64,000 nucleotides of DNA from Streptomyces sp. NBC_00287 (GCF_036173105.1 NZ_CP108053.1:2356001-2420000), one strand, 5' to 3'. Counted from the stretch's first letter, positions 19,971 to 31,761 are shown. Numbers and translations: made by a program. Notes: generated by a model from the letters alone, not told the origin.

Positions 19971-22682
19971 TTACGGCCAGCCGGAGGCGGGCCCGGACAG
20001 TGGCAGCCGTACGGTCAGCGTCGTGCCCTTGCCCTGCGGGCTGCTGACGGTCAGCCTGCCGCCGATCGCCTCGACCCGATCGATCAGGCCGATGAGACCG
20101 GAGCCGTGTCCGGGCTCGGCGCCGCCGACTCCGTCGTCGTCGATGACGACCTCCAGGACGTCGTCGACAGTGTGCGCGGCGATCCTTACGAACTCGGCAC
20201 GCGCGTGCTTGGCGGCGTTGGTGAGGCTTTCGGAGACCATGTAGTAGACGGCGACCTCGGCCCGTTCCGGGAGCCGCTCCGGGGGCAGGCGCAGGTCGAG
20301 TTCGACGGGGAGCGGGGCGCGGCGGGCCAGTGCCCGCAGGGCGGGGCCGAGGCCGCCCTGGGACAGGATCGCCGGGTGGATGCCGCGGGCGACCCGGAGC
20401 AGGTCCTCGAAGGCGTTGTCCAGGCCCTTCACGATGTGCTCCAACTGCTCGGGCAGGGCGTCGGGCTGCTCCTCCAGCAGGGCCTGGGCCGTCCTGAGGT
20501 CCAGCTGGAGGGAGACCAGCCGCTGCTGGACCCCGTCGTGCAGATCGCGTTCGATACGGCGCCGGGAGGCGTCCCCGGCGGCCACCACGCGCGCGCGTGA
20601 CGCCGTGAGCTGGGCCTGGCTGTCGGCATTGGCGAGCGCGGTGGCGACCAGCTCGGTGAAGTCGGCGAGCCGGGACTCGGTGTCCGGCGGCAGCTGCCCG
20701 GGGCCCGCGGCGGCCGCGACGACGGCACCCCAGAGGCGGTCGTCGACGACGATGGGCGCCCCGACCGCGCCGCCCACCCGCGCGGGGCGCCCGGTCCGGG
20801 CCACTTCGGCCGCCGCGGGCCCTCCGGTGTCGGCGCTTCCGCGCGCGGTGCCGAGCACGGTGGCGGTGCCGTCGGACGCGTACCGCAGGACGGCGGCGGA
20901 GCCGCTGCAGAGCACTCTGCCCACCTCGTGGGCGACCTCGGTGAACACCTCGTGCGGCGGGACCCCGCGGGCGACCAGCGTGGCGACCCGGCGCAGCGCC
21001 GCCTGCTCCCGGGCCGTGCGACGGCTCTCGGTGACATCGCGCGCGGCGGCGTAGAGGAGGCCCTCGCCGAGGACGGGACGGGCGCTCCACTGGAGCCAGC
21101 ACTCGGTGCCGTCGGCGCGCAGCACGCGGTTCTCGAACTCGGCGATGTCGGCGCCCTTGGCGAGCCGGGCGAAGACGGCACGCGTGCGTGGCAGGTCCTC
21201 CGGGTGCACCAACTCCGGCCACGGTCTGGCGAGCAGTTCCTCGGCGGCGTAGCCCAGGGTCTGTTCGAAGGCGGGGTTCACGCGCTTGAAGTAGCCGTCC
21301 AGACCGGCGATGCACAGCAGGTCCGGGGAGAGGTGGAAGATGCTCGCGAGTTCCCGTTCCGCCTTGTCGCGGCGCCCGTGCGCCGCCGCGAAGGACGCCA
21401 TGGTGGAGTTCATGCCGCCCAGCAGCCGCGCCCACGTCCCCTGGAACGCGGCGACCTCCGCGCGGTGCCCGAGCCGGCCCGCGTCGATCGCCTCGTTCAT
21501 CGCCTCGATCTCCACGGCGAGCCGCTCCGTGGTCACCCGCAGCTCCCGGAACGTGTCGGCCACGTCCCCCAGTTCGTCGCGGCCGGCATACCGGATGTCG
21601 TACGCCAGATCCCCTTCCGACAGGGCCCGGGCGCCCGCCGAGACCTCGCCCAGCGGCCGGGTGATCGACCGGCGCAGGGCCAGCGCGAGGACGGTCACGG
21701 CGACCAGCACACCCAGCGACACGCCGAGATCGCGCACTTCGCGCGCCCGCGCGGCGGCGTGGTCGCGGGCCGCGGTGCGGCCGAGCTCGGCCGCGGCCTG
21801 GTGCTGGATGCCGCGCAGGGCCTCGATGCGCCGGGTGGAGGCGGACAGCCAGCGGTCGTACGAGGGCCAGTCGGCCCGTCGGCCGCGCGGGTCGGCGAGC
21901 GTGGCGCGTACGGCGCGGACGAGGCGGCCGGGTTCCTGGAGCAGGGTGACGTAGACCTTGCTCCTGAGGGCGTCGGAGGCCGTCCGGTCGAACTCGTCGA
22001 GCCGGGACCGCTCCAGGGCGGGCCAGGGGTCGGCTGCGAGGGCGAGGGAGGCGGACGGGTCGGCGAACAGGACGGCCAGCTCGGCGCGTTCACGCTCGGC
22101 CGCCTCGATGGCGTCCAGCAGCGCGATGTGCGCGTCGGCGGCCCTGGCGGACCGCCTGGTCGAACGGCCGGACTCCAGGGTCACGGCCGTGCCGAGCAGG
22201 GCGCGCACGACGGTGTCGTAGCCGCCCGCCAGCCCCGGGGCGGTCAGGGCGGACGTACGGCTCTGGACGCGCAGCGCGTGCAGCGAGCGGCCGGCTGCGT
22301 CGAGCCGTCCCGGGACGTCCGGTCGACCCGACCAGGAGCCTGCCTCCGCGCGGGCCAGGGTCAGGGCGCGGTCGGTCGTCCGCTGGGCCATGGACCGCTC
22401 GCGCGCGCTGTCCTGACCGGGGCGCAGGCGGGCGTGCACTGCGGCGATCCGCTCCCGCGCGACGGCGTCCGTCAGCGCGGTCGTCGTGAACGACAGCCGG
22501 GTCGCCGTACTGAACTCGCGCATCCTGCGCGCCTCTTCCCACTGGGCGACGGCACCTACGACGGTGAAGGCCAGCATGCCGGTGACGGGGAGCAGTGCGA
22601 GGAGCATCAGCTTCTGTCCTACGCGCAGCCGGGCCAGGAAGGGGATGCGGGGCAGGGGCGCGTCCACGGGCTCTGCCTTCAC
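19971..22682 (-). CDS. Membrane histidine kinase with HAMP, PAS and GAF domains
   Basis: This is a NarL-class sensor kinase. A first membrane helix (LMLLALLPVTGMLAFTVV) is followed by a roughly 300-residue extracytoplasmic nitrate/NIT-like helical region. A second helix (LGVSLGVLVAVTVLAL), HAMP (SITRPLGEVSAGARALSEG), PAS (FHLSPDLLCIAGLDGYF) and a GAF-like domain follow. The HisKA_3 phospho-acceptor is in ERDLHDGVQQRLV and the ATPase domain ends with GHGSGLIGLIDRVEAIGG. The frame extends to ATG 22928, but those 82 codons are a degenerate repeat array with poor codon bias. GTG 22682 is preferred and the true start remains uncertain. It lies between a binding lipoprotein gene and a response regulator, all on one strand. 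Confidence 0.9.
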   Translation of the reverse strand: MKAEPVDAPLPRIPFLARLRVGQKLMLLALLPVTGMLAFTVVGAVAQWEEARRMREFSTATRLSFTTTALTDAVARERIAAVHARLRPGQDSARERSMAQRTTDRALTLARAEAGSWSGRPDVPGRLDAAGRSLHALRVQSRTSALTAPGLAGGYDTVVRALLGTAVTLESGRSTRRSARAADAHIALLDAIEAAERERAELAVLFADPSASLALAADPWPALERSRLDEFDRTASDALRSKVYVTLLQEPGRLVRAVRATLADPRGRRADWPSYDRWLSASTRRIEALRGIQHQAAAELGRTAARDHAAARAREVRDLGVSLGVLVAVTVLALALRRSITRPLGEVSAGARALSEGDLAYDIRYAGRDELGDVADTFRELRVTTERLAVEIEAMNEAIDAGRLGHRAEVAAFQGTWARLLGGMNSTMASFAAAHGRRDKAERELASIFHLSPDLLCIAGLDGYFKRVNPAFEQTLGYAAEELLARPWPELVHPEDLPRTRAVFARLAKGADIAEFENRVLRADGTECWLQWSARPVLGEGLLYAAARDVTESRRTAREQAALRRVATLVARGVPPHEVFTEVAHEVGRVLCSGSAAVLRYASDGTATVLGTARGSADTGGPAAAEVARTGRPARVGGAVGAPIVVDDRLWGAVVAAAAGPGQLPPDTESRLADFTELVATALANADSQAQLTASRARVVAAGDASRRRIERDLHDGVQQRLVSLQLDLRTAQALLEEQPDALPEQLEHIVKGLDNAFEDLLRVARGIHPAILSQGGLGPALRALARRAPLPVELDLRLPPERLPERAEVAVYYMVSESLTNAAKHARAEFVRIAAHTVDDVLEVVIDDDGVGGAEPGHGSGLIGLIDRVEAIGGRLTVSSPQGKGTTLTVRLPLSGPASGWP

Positions 22683-22684
22683 GA

Positions 22685-22897
22685 CCACGCGCGCGTGCCG
22701 GTCAGGGGCCGGGCTGCGGCCACGCGCGTGCCGCGCAGGGGCGGCCCCGCAGCAGCCGCGTGCGTGCCCTTCGCCGGTCGGCCCCCAGCTGCGGGCGTGC
22801 CGCGCAAAGTGCGCCTCGCCACCGTGCGCGTGTCGCGCAAGTACCGCCCCGCCACACGTGTGCCGCCCACATACCGCCCCGCCGCCACGCGCGTGCC
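22685..22897. repeat. Degenerate tandem array, seven units of 30-36 bp
   Basis: Cores related to CCACGCGCGTGCC start at about 22685, 22720, 22756, 22790, 22822, 22852 and 22885, giving periods of 35, 36, 34, 32, 30 and 33 bp. Spacers share fragments such as CGCGCA and TACCGCCCC. The periods are not multiples of three, so no constant peptide repeat is encoded. One minus-strand frame gives repeated RHARGG, another gives repeated GTRVA from an ATG at 22903 overlapping the lipoprotein stop. The array fills the junction between lipoprotein and kinase genes. Confidence 0.7.
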
Positions 22898-22899
22898 GC

Positions 22900-24258
22900 T
22901 CATGAACCGCCCCGCGGGTACCCGTCATGCGCCGCCAGGTCCCTGTCGATGGCCCGGACCGCCTCGTCCAGCGCCCGCTTGACCGGTGCGCGCTCGAAGA
23001 CGATCTTCGCGAAAGCCCGTGAGAAGGCCTCGGTGATGGCCGGGTACGCGGGCGTGCGCGGACGCGGGCGGGCGATGCCGGTTCGCAACTGATCGATGAA
23101 CAGGTGCTCGGGGCCGCCCGGCGCGTACCGCGGGGAGAGTTTCAGGGCGCCGGCGGTGGCCGGGACGGCTCCATTGGCCGTGCTCATCCGGTGCACCTCC
23201 TCGGGCGTGAGGAGATGGGCCAGGAACTTCCAGACCGCGTCGCCGTCGGCGGCCCCCGCCGGAATGCCCCACTGCCAGGACCCCATGCCGGTGACCGTGC
23301 CGGTGCCGAAGTCGGGCAGCGGGACGATCGCGACGTCACCGGGGAACGCCCGCTCGAACTCGCCGTACACCCAGTGTCCGCACCAGCTGATCGCGCTGCG
23401 GCCCTCGACGAACGCCCGCTCGTCCTTGACCAGGTCGACGAGCCCCTCCTCGACCCAGTTCTGCATGATCGTGAGCGCCCGGACCGCCTCGGGTCCGTTC
23501 AGATGGCCGTCGGCGGTGCGCTGGTGCACGGGGTCGACGAGGTCGCCGCCCGCCGACCAGACGGCGGGGGCGAATCCGTAGGTGTTCCACTCCTCCCCGG
23601 GGCCCGAGAAGACGAGCCGCAGATCGAGCGGGGCGCGGTAGCCCTGAGTGCGCAACTCGCGCAGGATGTGGGTGAGTTCGGCGGCGGTCCAGGCATCCTC
23701 AGGGCCCTTGGGCAGGCGCACTCCGGCCTTCCTGAGGGCCGATTTGCGTACGTAGAGGCCGAGGCCGGAGTCGAAGGTGCCGAGGCCCCACAGGCGGCCC
23801 GCGTAGGTGCCCTGCTCGCGGATCGAGGGGAGCAGGTCGGCGCGCAGCCGCTCAGGGACGCAGGAGTCGATCGGCTTGAGCTTGCCGGACCAGGCGTAGC
23901 TGTAGAGGTTCGGCCCGTCGAAGTCGAGGAGGTCGGGCAGGTCGCCGTCTGCCGCGGCGGACAGCACGAGGTCGTTGTACGGGCGCCGCTCGGGAAGGGT
24001 GACCAGCTCGACCCGCACTTGTTTCTGGGCCTTGTTGAACTCCCTGACCTGGTTCCTGAGGGTGTTCAGCTCGCCGCTCGGGCCCGCGTGGAACCAGACC
24101 CTGATGTGCTCGGTGCCCTCGATCTTCCCGTCGCAGGTGGTGTCCGTCGGCGCCGCGCGGGTCCCCCGGTCGGGGCTGCCGCCGTCGCACGCGGGCAGCA
24201 GCAGGGCGGTGCACAGCAGCGCTGTGACGGCCGCGTTCCTCCGGTACGAAACCCGCAT
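22900..24258 (-). CDS. Sugar-type extracellular solute-binding lipoprotein
   Basis: This is a family 1 binding protein of 452 residues. A signal peptide ends in the lipobox LLPAC, so it is a lipoprotein on the outer face of the membrane. The mature part shows the usual two-lobe pattern with HIRVWFHAGPSGELNTLR near the start and FVEGRSAISWCGHWVYGEF in the middle. ATG 24258 has GGGGGG about seven bases upstream; a GTG at 24282 would add eight residues. No permease or ATPase genes adjoin it. Instead it is followed at once by a histidine kinase, so it may serve as the sensor input of that kinase rather than of a transporter. The ligand is unknown. Confidence 0.9.
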   Translation of the reverse strand: MRVSYRRNAAVTALLCTALLLPACDGGSPDRGTRAAPTDTTCDGKIEGTEHIRVWFHAGPSGELNTLRNQVREFNKAQKQVRVELVTLPERRPYNDLVLSAAADGDLPDLLDFDGPNLYSYAWSGKLKPIDSCVPERLRADLLPSIREQGTYAGRLWGLGTFDSGLGLYVRKSALRKAGVRLPKGPEDAWTAAELTHILRELRTQGYRAPLDLRLVFSGPGEEWNTYGFAPAVWSAGGDLVDPVHQRTADGHLNGPEAVRALTIMQNWVEEGLVDLVKDERAFVEGRSAISWCGHWVYGEFERAFPGDVAIVPLPDFGTGTVTGMGSWQWGIPAGAADGDAVWKFLAHLLTPEEVHRMSTANGAVPATAGALKLSPRYAPGGPEHLFIDQLRTGIARPRPRTPAYPAITEAFSRAFAKIVFERAPVKRALDEAVRAIDRDLAAHDGYPRGGS

Positions 24259-24417
24259 CGCGCACCCCCCGCCCGACCGCACGACACGGCCTCCCCAGGG
24301 CGCCCGTCATGCTACCCCCGGTACACGCGCGGCTCCCCTGAGCGAGCAGAGCTTTCTCCGCGTCGGATTCCGGCTAGCTGCAAGGCGCGTCCGCCTCCTG
24401 GTCGTCATGCTGGGCGC

Positions 24418-24789
24418 ATGACCCTGCGCTGTCTCATCGTCGATGACAGCGCCCGGTTCCTGGAGGCCGCACGCGCCTTCCTGGAGCGAGGCGGAGTACG
24501 GGTCGTCGGCACGGCCCGCAGCAGTGCGCAGGCGCTCGCACGCGCGCGTGAGACGGCAGTGGACGTCGCCCTGGTCGACATCGGCCTCGGCGACGAGGAC
24601 GGTTTCGAGGTGGCCCGCCTGCTGGCCGACCGGGTGCCGACGGTGCTGCTGATCTCGACCCACGCGCGGGAGGACTTCCAGGAGCTGATCGCCGCAAGCC
24701 CCGCGCGTGGGTTCCTGCCCAAGTCGGCGCTGTCCGCGCGGGCCATCAGGGAGGCGCTCGGCGACCGGGGCCCGTCGGCACCGGCCTGA
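24418..24789 (+). CDS. Stand-alone receiver domain protein
   Basis: This single-domain response regulator of 123 residues has no output domain. It shows the acidic pair in LIVDDS, phospho-acceptor aspartate in LVDIGLGDEDG, the conserved serine in LLISTH and lysine in FLPKSAL. It is divergent from the binding lipoprotein gene, separated by 159 bases, so the pair may share a control region. It could compete with the LuxR-type regulator for phosphate or act in a phosphorelay; that is inference from position only. A 12-bp palindrome CACGCGCGCGTG lies inside it at 24539-24550. Confidence 0.9.
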   Translation: MTLRCLIVDDSARFLEAARAFLERGGVRVVGTARSSAQALARARETAVDVALVDIGLGDEDGFEVARLLADRVPTVLLISTHAREDFQELIAASPARGFLPKSALSARAIREALGDRGPSAPA

Positions 24790-24955
24790 TGGCGACGGAT
24801 CCAGGACCGGCCACGTCTGCGCGACGGTTGGGCATCAAGTGTTGTCGGGGCTTGGTCAACACGCTTCAATGCGGGGGAACTCGGGCCCGGCCTCTGCCGC
24901 CCGCGCGAACGGTCCGACCAGCCGTCGTGAACGCTGCACAGAAAGGCGCCCCCGC

Positions 24956-25945
24956 ATGCCGCACGCCCCTCAGCACGCGCCCGTCGCCGCGGTCGCCACC
25001 GCGGAGCCGGACGTGGACAGGGCCGCGACGCCGAACTCGCAACTGGAAGCAGTGCTCAGCGGCGGCCCCTTCCACGTCGCCCTGCGTGCCGCCATCGCCG
25101 CGCGCGGGCTGCCGCTCCAGCGCGTGCAGCACCATCTGTCGCGCTACGGGGTCAAGGTCGGCGTCACCAGCCTGAGTTACTGGCAGCAAGGCGCCCGCAG
25201 GCCACAGCGCCCCGAGTCGCTGCGGGCGGTACGGGCCCTGGAGGAGATCCTCCAGCTGCCGGAGGAGTCACTGATCCGGCTGCTCGCCGAGGGCGACGAA
25301 TCGCCGACGGGACGGCCCGCGACCCGCTCCTACCGCTCGCTCGTCGAGGCCGACGGCGTCCTGGAGCGGCTGCTGGCCGAGCTGGACGCCCCGGTCGACG
25401 GCGGGCTGCTCACCCTCGGCCTGCACGAGCGGGTGCGGATCGGCGCACGCCGGGAACTGACGGGCCGCGAGTCCCACCACATCGTGCGTGCCCACAAGGA
25501 CGGCGTCGACCGCTTCGTGGCCGTCTACCACGGCGACCCCGGCTGCACGCCCGAGCTCATGCGTGTGCAGGCCCTGGAGAACTGCCGAACAGGCCGCGTC
25601 CGGCACCACCACGACACCGGCGTCCTCGTGGCCGAGCTGCTCTTCGACACCCGTCTGCGCTCCGGCGACACGTTCCTCTTCCGGTACGGCGTCGAGGACG
25701 GCACCGCCGGCGTGTCCCGCGAGTACGCGCGCGGGTTCGGCCTCGCGGGCGGCCAGTACGCCCTCCAGGTCCGTTTCGACGAGCACCATCTGCCGGTGCG
25801 CTGCCACCGGTTCGCCCAGCACTCGGCGGCGGCCCCGCGCAGCGGCCGTCAGGAACTCCCGCTCAGCGGACGGCACCACTCGGTCCACCTCGTCGAGCCA
25901 CGGCTGCGGACGGGGATCGTGGGCATCGGGTGGGACTGGGAGTGA
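24956..25945 (+). CDS. Putative helix-turn-helix DNA-binding protein, 329 aa
   Basis: The N-terminal part (about residues 35-110) looks like an XRE-like helical DNA-binding domain: LPLQRVQHHLSRYGVKVG then SYWQQGARRPQRPESLRAV. The C-terminal 200 residues (from LERLLAELDAPVDGGL) belong to no family I recognise; they contain GRESHHIVRAHKDGVDRF and end with VGIGWDWE. ATG 24956 has GAAAGG nine bases upstream. The preceding 166 bases after the receiver gene show no other feature. Probable regulator; target unknown. Confidence 0.75.
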   Translation: MPHAPQHAPVAAVATAEPDVDRAATPNSQLEAVLSGGPFHVALRAAIAARGLPLQRVQHHLSRYGVKVGVTSLSYWQQGARRPQRPESLRAVRALEEILQLPEESLIRLLAEGDESPTGRPATRSYRSLVEADGVLERLLAELDAPVDGGLLTLGLHERVRIGARRELTGRESHHIVRAHKDGVDRFVAVYHGDPGCTPELMRVQALENCRTGRVRHHHDTGVLVAELLFDTRLRSGDTFLFRYGVEDGTAGVSREYARGFGLAGGQYALQVRFDEHHLPVRCHRFAQHSAAAPRSGRQELPLSGRHHSVHLVEPRLRTGIVGIGWDWE

Positions 25946-25978
25946 GCGTGCTCGGGTGAGCCTGTGCCGTGCTGCGGC

Positions 25979-26407
25979 TCAGGCGGTGGCGGCCGGTCCC
26001 GCCACGATCCGGCCGTTCTTGGCCTGCACCGGCAGCTCCTTCAGCGGCACGGTGGCCGGCTCGTGCAGCACCTCGCCGCTGGTGGCGTCGAACTCGCTGC
26101 CGTGGCAGGGGCAGATGAGCTTCGTCCCCTCCAGCTTGTTGATGGGGCACAACGCGTGCGTGCAGATCGTGCTGTACGCCTTCAGGGAGCCGTTCGCGTC
26201 CCGGCTGACCACCACGTTGTGATCCCGGTACAGCTTCGCGCTCCCCTTGGCGACCTCGCTCTCGGCACCGAGGTCGACCGGCTCGTTCGGCTCGGCGTCC
26301 GTCGTCTCCCCGCCCGGTGAGCAGGCGGCGAGGCCGAGCCCGGCGACGGGGGTGAGGGCCGCTCCGCGCAGGACGGTACGACGGGTCGGGGACGGGCGGC
26401 CGGGCAT
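25979..26407 (-). CDS. Rieske [2Fe-2S] protein with Tat signal
   Basis: This is a small exported iron-sulfur electron carrier. The N-terminus has a twin-arginine signal (SPTRRTVLRGAAL) and a possible lipobox LAAC. The Rieske cluster ligands are present as CTH in CTHALCPI and CPCH in CPCHGSEFD, so the cluster should form. Starting at ATG 26407 with GGAG six bases upstream gives 142 residues; a GTG at 26419 lacks a ribosome site. It is divergent from the LacI regulator, with that regulator's paired operators in the shared 211-base gap. The redox partner is unknown. Confidence 0.92.
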   Translation of the reverse strand: MPGRPSPTRRTVLRGAALTPVAGLGLAACSPGGETTDAEPNEPVDLGAESEVAKGSAKLYRDHNVVVSRDANGSLKAYSTICTHALCPINKLEGTKLICPCHGSEFDATSGEVLHEPATVPLKELPVQAKNGRIVAGPAATA

Positions 26408-26498
26408 GCGGGTCTCCACTGGTCAGGGGGCGGGCAGGGCGACGATACCGGCCGGGGCGGGTCGGACCGGCGCCGGGGCGTGGGGACGGCGGGGAGAC

Positions 26499-26547
26499 GT
26501 CAACGCTTACGTAAACGATGACGTAAACGCTTGCGCAAGCGTTTACG
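26499..26547. promoter_or_regulatory. Two adjacent LacI-family operators
   Basis: Site 1 (26499-26522) is a near-palindrome with half GTCAACGCTTAC against GTAAACGATGAC (10 of 12 positions). Site 2 (26522-26547) is a perfect 26-bp palindrome with half CGTAAACGCTTGC. Their centres are 24 bp apart and the CG at each centre is the LacI/GalR hallmark. They lie 72 bases upstream of the LacI start and between it and the Rieske gene, so autoregulation and possible control of both directions are expected. Confidence 0.85.
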
Positions 26548-26618
26548 CGGGCCGCCGGATGGGATACCTTCCCGGCCAGAAGCAGGGACGGACACGGTCA
26601 GAAACCGGGAGGGACACC

Positions 26619-27662
26619 ATGCCGACCATGGCCGACGTGGCCCGAGACGCGGGCGTCTCCGTGGCGACCGTCTCGCACGTGCTCAACGACACCCGACCGG
26701 TACTCCCCCACACCCGTCAGGCCGTCCTGGACGCCATCGAAAAGCTCGGCTACACACCGAACTCCCTCGCCCGCTCCCTGGTGACCGCGCGCACCCGGTC
26801 CATCGGCCTCGCGGTGTCGGCGATCAGCAACCCCTACTTCACGGAGATCCTCCAAGGCGTCGAGGCCGGCGCCCTGGAGCACGGCTACAGCCTGCTCATC
26901 GCCGATCCGCACGACGACCCCGGGCACGAGCGCAAGGTCGTCCAACTGCTGCACGAGCGACGCGTGGACGGCATGATCGTCGCGCCCTCCGCAGACCCGC
27001 GTGAGCTCCTGGCCTACCTGCGCCGCCACGACGTACCGACGGTGTTCCTCGACCGGTTGGTGGACGAGGGTGCCGCGCCGTACTTCGACCAGGTGTGCGC
27101 CGCGAGCGCCGAGCCGACGACCCGTCTGGTCACCCACCTCGCGGAGCTCGGCCACCGGCGGATCGGCCTGGTCGCGGGGCGCCCCGGGCTCAGCACCACC
27201 AGCGAGCGGATCACCGGCTACCGGCACGGGCTCGCGCACGCCGGTCTCGCCCACGACGAACGCCTGATCGCGCACGGCGACTCCGAGTCCGTGGGCGCCG
27301 AGCGCGCCACCGCCGCCCTGCTGTCCCTCGCCGCACCGCCCACGGCCCTGGTGACCGCCAACAACGCGATGACCATCGGTGCCCTGCGCACCCTGCGCGA
27401 GCGCGGCCTGTCCGTGCCCGACGACATCGCCCTGTGCTGCTTCGACAACTTCGCCTGGGCCGACCTGTTCGCACCCCGGCTCACCGCGATCGCCCAGCCC
27501 AGCAAGGAGATCGGCGCCCAAGCCGTACGCGTCCTGCTGGACCGGCTCGCCGAACCGGACCGGCCCGCCCGCACGGTGCGGCTCGACTGCTCCTTCGTCC
27601 ACCGCACCTCGTGCGGCTGCCCCGAACAGCTCCCGAACCCCGCGAAAGGAACCGCCTCGTGA
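26619..27662 (+). CDS. LacI-family transcriptional regulator
   Basis: This 347-residue protein has a helix-turn-helix at residues 4-24 (MADVARDAGVSVATVSHVLND) with hinge helix NSLARSLV. A periplasmic-binding-protein-like effector domain follows (SIGLAVSAISNPYFTEILQG, then CCFDNFAWADLFAPRLTAI). ATG 26619 has GGGAGGG upstream. Its stop overlaps the start of a PfkB sugar kinase (GTGA), so the two form an operon. The effector is probably the sugar or sugar phosphate handled by that kinase. The C-terminus carries CGCP, an oddity in this family's tail. Confidence 0.95.
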   Translation: MPTMADVARDAGVSVATVSHVLNDTRPVLPHTRQAVLDAIEKLGYTPNSLARSLVTARTRSIGLAVSAISNPYFTEILQGVEAGALEHGYSLLIADPHDDPGHERKVVQLLHERRVDGMIVAPSADPRELLAYLRRHDVPTVFLDRLVDEGAAPYFDQVCAASAEPTTRLVTHLAELGHRRIGLVAGRPGLSTTSERITGYRHGLAHAGLAHDERLIAHGDSESVGAERATAALLSLAAPPTALVTANNAMTIGALRTLRERGLSVPDDIALCCFDNFAWADLFAPRLTAIAQPSKEIGAQAVRVLLDRLAEPDRPARTVRLDCSFVHRTSCGCPEQLPNPAKGTAS

Positions 27663-28582
27663 TCGTCGTCGCCGGTGAGGCCCTGATCGACCTCGTGCCG
27701 CAGGGCACGGGCGCCCTCGCGAGCCTGCGGCCGGCGCTCGGCGGCGGCCCCTTCAACACGGCCGTGGCCCTCGGCCGCCTCGGCTCCCCCACGGCCTTCT
27801 GCTCCCGCACGTCCTCCGACGCCTTCGGCGAGGCCCTGCTGGACGGGCTGCGGCGGGCAGGGGTGGACGTGTCCGCCGTACAGCGCGGGACCGAACCGAC
27901 CACGCTCGCGGTGGCCACCGTGGACGCGAACGGCTCGGCCGCCTACTCCTTCTACGTCGACGGCACCGCCGACCGGCTGTTCACCGTGCCCGACGCCCTG
28001 CCGGACGGCACCCGCGCGGTGTCCTTCGGGACCTGCTCGCTGGTCCTGGAGCCGGGCGCGACCGCCTACGAGGAGCTGATGCGGGCGGCGGCCGCGCAGG
28101 GCGTGTTCACGGCCCTGGACCCGAACATCCGCCCGGGGCTGATCCCCGACCCGGACGCCTACCGGGCCCGGTTCCGCGGCTGGCTGCCGTCGGTGTCGCT
28201 GCTCAAGCTGTCCGAAGAGGACGCCGAGTGGCTCGGCGGCACCCCGCGCCAATGGCTGGCCGAGGGCCCCGCAGCCGTTGTGATCACCCACGGCGGCGAC
28301 GGGCTCACCGCCTTCACCCGGGACGGCGCGGAGCACTCCGTACCCGGCGAGAAGGTCGACGTCGTGGACACGATCGGCGCCGGGGACACCGTGAACGCGG
28401 CCCTGCTGCACGGCCTCGCCGCGCGGGACGCGCTGTCCCCGCAGGCCGTGGCGCGGCTCGGCGCGGACGACTGGACGGCCCTGCTGCGTTTCGCGGCACG
28501 CGCGGCGGCGATCACCTGCTCGCGCGCGGGCGCGGAACCGCCGTACGCCGCCGAACTGGCCGACGTACTCGAAGGCAGGTGA
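27659..28582 (+). CDS. PfkB-family sugar kinase (fructokinase-like)
   Basis: This 307-residue ribokinase-fold enzyme phosphorylates a sugar with ATP. It shows GEALIDLVPQG at the N-terminus, the substrate-side GGGPFNTAVALGRLG, and the second PfkB signature DTIGAGDTVNAALLHG with the catalytic aspartate. It most resembles fructokinases. GTG 27659 overlaps the LacI stop and has GGA eight bases upstream. Control is expected through the LacI operators. The exact sugar cannot be set from sequence. Confidence 0.92.
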   Translation: MIVVAGEALIDLVPQGTGALASLRPALGGGPFNTAVALGRLGSPTAFCSRTSSDAFGEALLDGLRRAGVDVSAVQRGTEPTTLAVATVDANGSAAYSFYVDGTADRLFTVPDALPDGTRAVSFGTCSLVLEPGATAYEELMRAAAAQGVFTALDPNIRPGLIPDPDAYRARFRGWLPSVSLLKLSEEDAEWLGGTPRQWLAEGPAAVVITHGGDGLTAFTRDGAEHSVPGEKVDVVDTIGAGDTVNAALLHGLAARDALSPQAVARLGADDWTALLRFAARAAAITCSRAGAEPPYAAELADVLEGR

Positions 28583-28587
28583 GACGC

Positions 28588-28623
28588 GGCGCGCCCCCGC
28601 GGAGACCTCCGCGGGGGCGCGCC
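28588..28623. terminator. Bidirectional terminator between pfkB-type gene and uvrA
   Basis: GGCGCGCCCCCGCGGAG (28588-28604) and its exact complement (28607-28623) form a 17-bp inverted repeat around two bases, so the real loop must open a base pair or more. It lies between convergent genes. Confidence 0.85.
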
Positions 28624-28643
28624 ACTGGGTGGGCCGGACGGGC

Positions 28644-31682
<3,039 letters not shown>

Positions 31683-31738
31683 GCCGGTCCGCACCTTTCT
31701 TGAGAGAAGTGACAGGGGCGGGGCCCCCGTCATTTCTC

Positions 31739-31761
31739 AGACTAGGGGGAGCCACTGACAA
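31739..31761 (-). promoter_or_regulatory. RecA-NDp (PafBC-type) DNA damage promoter of uvrA
   Basis: Minus strand TTGTCAGTG (31761-31753), eight bases GCTCCCCC, TAGTCT (31744-31739): all defined positions of TTGTCRGTG-N8-TANNNT match. Just downstream, TGACAGGGGC and GCCCCCGTCA (31710-31719 and 31723-31732) can form a hairpin at the 5' end of the transcript. Confidence 0.85.

Noticed and set aside
19903..21435. Upstream in-frame extension of the LuxR-type regulator
   Set aside because: This part runs out of frame through the histidine kinase gene; the receiver domain begins right after ATG 19902.
22679..22903. A 74-codon minus-strand frame (repeated GTRVA) whose ATG overlaps the lipoprotein stop
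   Set aside because: It lies wholly in the degenerate repeat array, ends just inside the kinase gene and shows poor codon bias; kept only as part of the array description.
31683..31733. ATG 31733 as the uvrA start
   Set aside because: The standard UvrA N-terminus begins at GTG 31682 with a ribosome site; the ATG lies at the predicted transcription start, so a leaderless longer form cannot be fully excluded.
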